Part shown: piece by piece, positions 55,703 to 64,000 of the stretch | How positions within the stretch are numbered: position 1 is the first letter of the stretch | Layout of the letters: each line of letters begins with the position of its first letter | NCBI GenBank assembly: GCA_000750105.3 | Contig: JPHH03000004.1 | Location: 930,001 to 994,000, forward strand | Source: Tolypocladium sp. Sup5 PDA-1 | Taxonomy: Eukaryota > Ascomycota > Sordariomycetes > Hypocreales > Ophiocordycipitaceae | Reading direction: 5' to 3' | DNA length: 64,000 bases | Translations under genes and position numbers: made by a program | The notes under the pieces: model-generated | Database searches by the model: none | What the model was told of the DNA's origin: nothing | Seen by the model: only the letters and a program-made list of their open reading frames with translations

Positions 55703-58700
55703 TCACCACTGCATGAAATATCCCTTGCCAGCCGGATGGACGTCAGCCGACTCGGTGTCGAGACCAGACACTGCAAACACGGGGTGATTTCTGGAAGCGT
55801 CAAAGACTACAGCTTGTGAAGGCTCTGCCGCGATGGAATCTCTGTGTGCTGCGGGCGTCGTCGAATCAAAGCCGCTGGCCCTGATAGCGTCCTCGAGTGC
55901 AGAGTCCCAGTCAACGTCCGAGACTGGCTCCCTGGGGGTTCTGCTTGGGCGCGCCGCCTCGAAGCCGCTGGCTCTAATAGCATCTTCAAGCGCGGTGTCC
56001 CAGTCTTCGGCAGAAGCCAGGTCCCTTAGCGGCCGGCTTGGTCGCGCCGCCTCCTGCGAACCCTCATCCCAGTCAGGATGTCTGTTGTGCCGTGAAGCGT
56101 TATCTTCTAGGCAGCCGGTAAACGTGCTTCCGACTGTAGAGAGTCCCGTGACGCTGGAGTAGACTGAGGATGCATCCGAGAAAGGCGACTCGCTGCCAGA
56201 GGCCGATGACACACCTCCAGGGGTGCTTGGCCGTATGGACGACAGCGAGACCCAGTCGTGTGCAAAGGCGTGCCTTGCTGGGGGGGACCAGAGGCTTGTG
56301 GAGAAGAGCTGCGGAAGGGGCTTCTTCTCCGTTCTAAGAGTTGGACGAGTCCCCAATGCAGCAGCTTTGTTGACAGTGTTTCTGTAGTCGCTGCGGTTGT
56401 GATTGATGCAAAACAGTCCCTCCACATCCTCAACCTGTACAGCCACGGAAGGCACCCACAGGATAGAATTGCCCTCATGTGCGTCTGTTGCTTGGAATTG
56501 GGCAAAGCTGTCGGGAGACTCAAGTTGAAGAATCTCGAAGACCGCGCCCGCATCAGCCGTTCCCTTTGTGTTGCTGTCCAGTAGTTTTGGCGAAACGTCT
56601 TCGAAGTTGTCCCATGCCTCCTGAGTCGGCTGATCAAGACCCTTGGGGCTAGTGCTGGTGGGTTTAGGGGGTGACCAAAGCGGCAATATCGACGTACTAG
56701 GCTCAGCCTCCTTGACAAGCTTGACTTCTATCTGGGCCTGAGTCAGAACAAGGACCTCTGGCAACCTCGTAGGGCTTGGTGTCCAGAGGGAAGTGCTTTC
56801 GATGTTGTCCATCAAGGCCATTCGGGGTGGTAGACGCAGGGCCTCGCTTTTTGGAATGAGGTACTTCTCCCACACTGTCGAAACCGGCTGAGGAAGACCA
56901 TGAGAGACAACCACAATTGGCTTGGGAGGGGACCACAGAGAGTAGGCTGTGGTATATTCGGCCTTGTTAACAGGCTCTGGCTGTGTCTCCGGTTCAGACA
57001 CAGCAGCGACCTCTGGCTTCATGGCAGGACTTGGTGTCCAAAGAGAGGTGCTCTCGATTGTAGCAAGAGTGGCCACTCGAGTGTTCGAAGGACGGAGTGT
57101 GTTTCCGGGAACGATGTACTTGGTCCAGTCTTCCCCATCTGGCTGACAGAGACCCACAGGGAAAGTTTCGATGGCCTCTGACGGCGACCACATGAAGTTG
57201 ACGGTGACAGGGGTGGGAAGAGTCTTGGCGACGGGATGCGATTCTTCCTCAGGCGAGTCTCTGACTTGCGATTCTTCCACAGGCTTCGGGGCCCAGAGTG
57301 ACGCAATCGACTGCTCCGCGGGTGTTGTTGGGTGAGATGAACTCTGCGTAGTCTCCTGCGGCGTTGCCGACCACAATGCATTGCTTGTGATGGTGGCAGG
57401 CTCAGCACTTCGGAGAGAAGCACGACAAGTTTCCGAGGTAGAAGCAACATAGGCCCTCCAAGCCCTTTCGTCAGGTTGGGGCAGCCAGTTGGCCCTGGTC
57501 ACAGACGGGTACCTGGTCTGGTCGACCCAGAGCATAGCTGGCACTGGCAGAGTTGGCGAAGAGGAGTCGCGGTCGAAAGTGACGGGGGAAGCCTCGAATA
57601 TTGGCTCGCCCTCATCCTCGGGCAAAGGCGAGCCGGTGCGGTAGACTTCGACCATCGTTGAAGACGCCACTCTGCTACCCGCCTGTCCAGGCAGGAGGCT
57701 CTCCCGGGAGGGGACATTGTCAGACCTGAGGAGGCTAGCAATCTCCCACAGAGTTTCTTCATCAAAAGAGTCGTCATCATCGCTGCTGTCCACGTAGTTG
57801 TCGCCGTCATCGTCGTAGTCGTCAAAGAACGACGAGGGATAGTCTTGCGACTGCAACGTGCGAACCTGAGCCTCGAGGCTTGGATACATCGGCGGTCCAG
57901 GCATCATATTTCCAGACATGCCCATCATGCCCATGCCCGTGAGAATTTGGCTCTGCAACGGGACGGCGCCAGTGTCCGACTTTTCGCCCCAAGGGAATTG
58001 GAAGATGCCCAATGTACCTCGCTTGTTGAGCAAAGGGACAGGGTCCTCCAGGATGTCGGGCAACGTAGACATTCGCTTGCTTCGACGCGGAGGTCTTAGT
58101 GTACGCGGTCGCGTGGCAGGTTGTTGTTGCTGCTGCTGTTCTTGCTGTGCCGTCGAAGGTGAGCGAGGAGCTTTCCACAGACCAGTAGACTTCGGCCGTG
58201 CATCAGTCGACGTCCAGGAATCACCCCAAAGCCCCGAACTTTCAATGTCCAGTAGTGTCTCCGATGCTTTTCTCGTCACAGGCCGTACTGGTGCTGCAGG
58301 AGGCTCGGCGAGTTCCGGTGATTGCCTCGCAGCGTCGATGGTTGGTTTCCAGAGAGGGTTGGGGGAAGTCGTGGGAAGGTTCGGAGACGAGGCGGGACGC
58401 CACAACTCTGAGCTTGTTTCAACATTCGAATCCTTTCCGGAATCCGATTGCCCATGGTTGTCTCCTCTATTGTCCGGGTCAATGGAGTGCGGAGGGTCGG
58501 AGTTGCTTGGCCGGGGCATTGTCCGGTCGTCGACGGAGAGCCCAGGTCCCGGCGCCGACTCTTCGAACGGATCCTCTGCATCATTCACCAGCGGCCCTTT
58601 GGCCACATTCAGTCGGCTTAATTGAATTCGATTGGCCGTGGCAGTGACTGCAGAGTATGGACTGTAAAAGCCGCTTTCCCTCGCATCTCTGGGCCCCAGC

Positions 58701-61700
58701 CTCGACGTCCGGTCGGCCAATGCTTCAGAGCCCGAGGCGTCGGCACCAGCCTTGACCACGGGGGAGTGCTCTGAACTCCCATTTGCAGAGTGTGCATTCG
58801 GAGAAGACACAGACGTCGAAATAGAAGCCCGGGAATAGTCCTGGCGCATCTGTTGCCAGCGATTCTCCTGCATGCCCATTTCCATCTCGAGGTCCGCCAG
58901 GAGAGTCATTCGCTGCTGCTCATTTGCGTGCGCCTCTTCTCTCGGCTCCTCAAACTTCTTCAGCTGCTCCTGTATCATATCGAGAGCGTGCTGGGGAGAT
59001 TCCAGATGCAGAGGCTCTGCAGCAACGACCTTGCGCAGACTTGTGGGCTTGTTGAGCTGTAGCGGCGGCGGGCGTGGCACATTTCGCGTCATTGCTGTGC
59101 TCTTCCTGTCCGAGAAAGACGGACAGTCTTCGCCCACGCGACGGTGCCAAGAAGCGGGCTTGGGCTCACGAGCCGACGCTTGGTCAGGTCTTTTCTGGTA
59201 CTCGGCTGACTGGTCCAGCATCACGGTCACCGTCTCCTTGCCATCGTCCTCGTCCGTCAACAGGGCGCTGTCCACAAAGCGATAGGTGCTTCTGTTTGGC
59301 CACATTGGCGACTTGAATGCCACGGCAGACGCTTCCGCCGACTTTGAGTCTTGAGCGGTGGAGGCCGGTGCGGGAGGCTGAGTGGCCCCTGCGCTGTTAA
59401 GTCTTGCGTCATTAATGAACTCGATCTTCTGCACCTCCGTGTCCTCTGGGATCGGGGAATCCTGTTCGTCTTCGGCGGGAAGTACTGGCGAGGATCGTCT
59501 GCGTACGCCTTCGTTGGATGACCGGTTGTCGACTGGCGATTCATACGACCCAGTCTGTGGCTCCTCTAGAGGGCTCATGGAGGTATCCACACTAAACTTG
59601 GACACGAATTTTGACTGATGTGACCGCGAACCAGGTGCGTAAGCTCCAAGTCTGGGCGTTTCTGCAGTAGAAGCTGTTGCTGCGACCTCTCGGCTCGGCT
59701 TTGTGGGCAACGTTTGCAGTGTTGGCATGGACAAAGCTGGGAGAAGCGAAATATCTGGGAGCGACGACCTCCGCCTCAAGTTGCGCGAAGCATCAGGTGC
59801 TAGTGATGGGATTTGCGTCGATCCAGCCCCATTCTCCGAATATGTTGCCGGTTGGAGTATTCCCGCGCTTTGCGGCACAATCGAGGGCTTGTATTGAGTG
59901 GACTCAGCTGGCCGGTTCCGGCTGTCTCGATGCATCTTTGAAGAGTCCTTTGACAGTGGCGAATATCCTACTGGAGATCTTCGCGGAATTGGCCGCGGTC
60001 GATGGACGACAGAATCTCGGCTCGACTCGTCGAAATCGGGAGACCTCTTGGCGGTGTTGCCCAACGCCTGGTCCATGATGTTCTTGATGGTACTTGGGTC
60101 ATCGTACTCGATGCCGTTGACAAACATGACCGTCTCTTCATCAGGGCCGCCTCTCGCCTTTGGCATGGCTCTCGGAATTCGTGCCCTGGGGTTGCTCGGT
60201 ATGCCGTTGATCTGTCGTAGCTGTACAGGCGTCTTCGCAGCCCTGTTTTGGTCATCTGAGAGGGGAGACGCGGGCTTCTGTCTGGACGGGCGAATGTCAG
60301 CCCTGACGGAACCATTTCGCACAAGGCCTGCCAATGGTTGTCTTGTCTGGCGCTGGCTGCCAGAGCTCTTGTACAACGGCGGGGGGCTCTCTCTTGGGGA
60401 TAAGGCCGGGATTGGGGGAACCAAAACCTCGACTGATTGCCTTGGAGAGGCCGCCTTTGGCGGTTTACTTGGTTTTGATAGCCCTGGAGGTTGCACAGGT
60501 ATCTGGGGAGGCGGGTTGGGGTCCGTGAAGATCATGGTTGAAGATCGAGACCGACGAGGCGACGTCGTGGAGGACGCCCCTTGCCACCTTGGGCCTCCCG
60601 AGGCTTGCGGCTTTGGTGTGAGCCGAAGAGGCGATCTGGGCGGAGGCGCCAGTGGAATTGTAGCAGTGGAGGTTCTTGAGACGTTGATTTCAGGCGCCTT
60701 GACGTCCTTCAACGGCACTGCTGGTTGAAAATCTGGTCGAACGGCCTGTGATACCTGTCGAGGAGACCTTCGCCGCAAATCATCTCGTCCTGGAGATAAC
60801 TGCGCAGACGATGTTGCTGCCATCGATGAGCGCTCTGCAACCGGTTGAAGCAGCTGTCTGGAATCCGCGGGAGACGAGTAGGGGTTGCCAACGTCTTTTC
60901 GCTTGAGGTTCTGGGGTTGGTTTTGCATCTCCTCGGGCGACATGGTCTTTGGCGACTCGACCAAGTTGGACATGAGGGGGTGAGCATACAAGTCCCTCCG
61001 CTCCTTTTCGTTCCTGGCCGCCGTGGCCAAATCGACGGTGGTAATCTTTTGCAACGGGCCGCGTTCGCTCTCGGCGTTCGCCACGGGGTTAGAAATCACG
61101 AGCTTGCCGCCCTTGACAGTGGCCTTCTTAATCGGCTGCGTATCGGAGCTCTGCGGCGTCACGGGTGCTGTCTGCGCTCTCATGGGCGGGAAGAGCTGGC
61201 CCTTGACCGGCAAACCTCCAACTCCCGCCTGAGCTTGTCTAGGACTCGGCTGGCTGATGATGGGCAGACCACCTCTTCCTTCCTGCGAGGATGAAATATC
61301 TCGCGATGAGATATCTCGGGATGAAATGCCCCGCCTGGATTCCCTCGACGACGTTGGTGCTGTTCTGGCACTTGCGTATGGTCTCGGAGGATACGACGTG
61401 TCGATGGTTGAGATATCCCGGCTCTGAAGGTCGCGGGTGGACAGGTCGCGGGTCGGCAGGTCCCTGGGAGTAGAAAACGCGGGTGGTGCATCAGGCGTTG
61501 GAGGGTACGGGGAAGGGTTTGTGTCGTACTTGGTGGTCAGGCTGTTACTGAAAAGGGCGACAAGAACTGGCAGATGTCAGTAAAATGCAAGCACATGAAA
61601 GAGCAGCCGCATACCAATCACGACCAACAGCCCAACGGCTGGGAGAACCGTCCGAACGGCCAGGTCAAAGGACTCCATGCCCAGGGTCATGGGAACGCTC

Positions 61701-62417
61701 AGCTAGATCGATATTAGAAAGCAATCACGGAAAGGGATGTAGGTACAAACATACAGCAATCCACACGACCAGCGCCAACGTAATAAGGAGAAGACCTCTG
61801 CTTCGGGGCCAACCAGGGGCCTTTTCCGACACGTCTCTAAAGGTTCCAACAGAAGAGGCCCGGACAAAGAGCATGAGCACTATGAAGGCGTCGGTCACGA
61901 GCACGGCGATGCCCAAAGGCAGCACCAGCGTCGTCCCCACGCATACCGGCTTGAATTGCGGCCTCTGAACGCCAACAAAGATTCCGCCCAGGACAAAGCG
62001 CAGGATTATGATGGCTTGCGGGAACAATACTCCAAAGGAAACTTGGATATCGCTCTTCATGCCCAAGAACAGAAACTCCTCCAGCAGAAGTCGCGCCAGC
62101 TGATCAAAGGCGGAGGCAATGGCGACGGCCACCTGGCATCCCGAAGCCGCATTCGTGTCGACGAGCGTAGCGATAAAGCCCGTCAGTGCCCAGAGAAAAG
62201 AACTTGCGAGGAAAATAACGAGGACCAGCCTCGGTCCGTCTCGAAAGAGCGATGAGGCGCCGCCCCGGAAGTACAACGAAGCCGTGCCGAGCGTCGCGCT
62301 GACGACGATGCCACTGATGAAAGGTTAGTATCCCCTTCTGAGTCCACCGCCAGGCTGGCTGTCCACTAACAACGCAAAGGCCGCGGCGAGGGCCTGGTCA
62401 TTGCCCGGGTTCGCCAT
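55703..62417 (-). CDS. Giant seven-helix membrane protein with repeat-bearing cytosolic tail
   Basis: Exons 62417-62371, 62313-61755, 61703-61615 and 61566-55703; introns of 57, 51 and 48 bp. The first three exons and the start of the fourth encode seven likely membrane helices, among them LVLVIFLASSFLWALTGFIA, AIIILRFVLGGIFVGV, LVLPLGIAVLVTDAFIVLML, LLLITLALVVWIA and TVLPAVGLLVVIVLVALF. A tail of about 1950 residues follows: Arg/Ser-rich with RDxS repeats near its start (STRDL, SSRDI), a short polyQ run, acidic stretches, and two repeat classes near the end. As written, exon 3 has one base too many (GGGG at 61680-61683), which breaks the frame; without it, or with a later acceptor at 61672, the gene reads through (about 2180 residues). 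The topology is receptor-like but no receptor family is recognised. Start ATG 62417 has GCCATGG context. Confidence 0.7.
55860..56060 (-). repeat. 32-residue (96-bp) coding tandem repeat in the seven-helix protein tail
   Basis: Two near-identical copies of DWDxALEDAIRASGF, 96 bp apart (55864-55912 and 55960-56008), each preceded by AARPSRxxR; a third, shorter AARPSR/DWDE copy lies upstream in the protein. The DNA has diverged between copies while the protein is kept, suggesting selection on the peptide. Confidence 0.75.
56575..57540 (-). repeat. W-S-P repeat array in the seven-helix protein tail, period about 85 residues
   Basis: Four units each carry LW(S/T)PxxP, then about 10 residues on G-L-x-Q-P-x-x-x-x-W-x-x-Y, then IESTSLWTPSP or its variant. 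Clearest are 57022-57200 and 56766-56946; 57365-57540 and 56575-56690 are more diverged or partial, and a last SLWSPP lies near 56280. I know no named domain with this pattern. Confidence 0.7.
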
Positions 62418-64000
62418 GGCGGCGATGCCAGTCGGCGGACGAAGGGCCGGCTGGGAGAGAAGAGAAGACCCAGTCAATGGGTGGGAAGGAATGAATCACA
62501 AAGAGAAAAAAGACGACCATTAAGGTAATGAGCGTGCCATGGTTACGAGCCGGCCGAGCCCATCAAGATGCCAAGGTTCTTGGTGGCTGCTGCCCAGCGA
62601 CAGCAATTCGACGGGATGGAAGAGGAGAGAGCGAGGCCGCAGGATCGTGAGAGGGCTTCCCAAGCAGCAACGGGGACAGACAGACAGAGCCAGGAAACAC
62701 TCTCATCGTGGGGCTCACGGGAGCATGAGCCTCAAACAGCCAGATGTTCGAGCCAACGCAACTTGTCATCGTGGCTCCAGCGCAGGCCGTCGCATGATTG
62801 GGTGCGGGCGAAGCACTCTTTCGCGGCCGTCTCACATGAAACCTCAGGCGTAGGGGAAACCACCACATGGACCTGTGACAGCCTGCTGGGCCCAGCGGCG
62901 GCGGCCCCTTCTTTTCCAAGACTTCAACAGCTATTTTCAACTCCGTGATGGATGACACTAGTCATTCTGACTTGACATTGAGTGAGCATGATGTCTGTCT
63001 TGGCGAGTTTGGGCCATGGCATTGAACCTCTGATCCGGTGTCAGGTGTCAGCTGGTGGTGGGTGTGCAGAGAACAGCTTGGTCGCCGGCGCAAGCATCTT
63101 CCGCGGCGAAAGTGGCTTGCAACAGGAAAGAGGAAGCGCAATTCCGTAATCGAGCGAGTATCGTAGTTATTGTCTAGTAAACGATTCTCTTCGCAGACTG
63201 CCGCTGCTGTGGGTGACGACGAGAGCAAAGCAGAGACTCGAAACAGGGATGGATCCCCACGTGTTGAGTCAGAGACCTAGCGCCATCGCGGACGCTCCAG
63301 CGGGTTTCCAAGTGGGAAACAGGGGGTCGACAAAGATTGGTGTTTCCACGAAGGTGTCGGACGCGATCGTCTAGCGGCCGGGAGCTTCCAACTTGCCAAT
63401 TGAGGGCTGGAAAGGAATACGTCGGTTGGGAGCCGCGTGGCAGTTGATGATGAGGGGTCGAATGATGGGTGAGCTTCGCGATGTAGGCACGAGGCAGGCA
63501 GACAGCCGTCGGTGATGTACTTCGCACTCCGTACCCGCCTACCCTGTACCGCACCTCGTGTAAGTCGCGATTCTTCGGGCTCTCATATGGACAACTACCT
63601 TGGGCATTAATGCTGCATTCTCTTTATGATTCCTTGGAGGCTCGTGTGTAAATGATGATACGTATATTTCCTGGCTGTAGAGCTGTGGTTACATGACCGG
63701 TTGTCGGCGACATGGATGACGTCGGACTGCAATCTGTTGAAAGGCGTATGACCACGACCACACTCACTTGACCTGCAGCATACAGCTCAATAAATGCACT
63801 CGGAGACGCACCGACGGGGCTGTCGAACGCGCAGACTGCAGCCACATGATGCCAGACATCCGAATCTGGGCCGTCCGATGTCATCGGCCTGCACCTCTCC
63901 AACGTATCGGTTCGAATATCGTATCGTATCGTATCTCGAAAGTGATTCAAACTGACCTGCATCCGTACGCCCTTTCGAGGAAGCTCCGTCCCAAGCTAAC
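62418..64000. other. Intergenic region upstream of the seven-helix protein gene, to the window end
   Basis: 1.6 kb with no supported gene; the proximal part is presumably promoter and leader. A short TATCG repeat lies at about 63916-63935. Open frames here have no protein-like features. Confidence 0.45.

Noticed and set aside
61585..62255. Plus-strand ORFs opposite the membrane helices of the giant protein
   Set aside because: Shadow frames; the minus strand shows clear helices and splice sites.
63909..63920. GGTTCGAATAT as a possible tRNA B-box
   Set aside because: Lacks the trailing CC and any T-stem; it lies in a TATCG repeat.

Overview
This window is nuclear DNA of a filamentous ascomycete. 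The evidence is short introns (48-217 bp) with GT..AG ends and fungal CTAAC-type branch points, high GC, roughly one gene per 3 kb on both strands, and a beta-tubulin gene whose first exon is only 12 bp, a layout typical of Pezizomycotina. Protein families and style suggest Sordariomycetes, probably Hypocreales; that placement is inference.

Layout. 1-4.2 kb: an unrecognised gene cut by the left edge, then two broken accessory genes, a relic of a recurrent fungal orphan family and a frameshifted subtilisin-like (S8) protease. 5.3-11.3 kb: the proteasome activator Blm10/PA200. 12.7-13.3 kb: a small Lys/Ala-rich protein. 14.8-16.8 kb: an ADGF/CECR1-type adenosine deaminase. 17.4-20.8 kb: divergent genes for a Srp40/Nopp140-like nucleolar protein and a C3HC zinc-finger (Rsm1-like) protein. 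21.7-24.5 kb: divergent EngB-type mitochondrial GTPase and AlkB-like dioxygenase. 24.7-31.3 kb: divergent AZUL-HECT ubiquitin ligase and the 60S maturation factor Rei1. 33.3-37.0 kb: an uncharacterised 1200-residue protein. 37.5-40.6 kb: Fmc1, Met22/Hal2 phosphatase and mitochondrial ribosomal protein uL6m. 41.0-42.7 kb: beta-tubulin. 43.3-45.7 kb: the ABC-F protein Gcn20. 45.7-50.8 kb: a 5.1-kb stretch with no gene I can support. 50.8-54.5 kb: a large disordered protein resembling the septation regulator Byr4. 55.7-62.4 kb: a predicted seven-helix membrane protein with a cytosolic tail of about 1950 residues carrying internal repeats.

Most genes are housekeeping: proteolysis (Blm10, HECT), translation and ribosome biogenesis (Srp40, Rei1, Gcn20, uL6m, EngB), mitochondria (Fmc1, uL6m, EngB), nucleotide and sulfur metabolism (ADGF, Met22) and cytoskeleton (tubulin). 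They are not an operon-like system; several pairs share divergent promoters. The accessory character is confined to the left 4 kb. The least explained coding sequences are the giant seven-helix protein, the 1200-residue protein and the small basic protein. I found no CRISPR array, intact transposon or complete tRNA gene.
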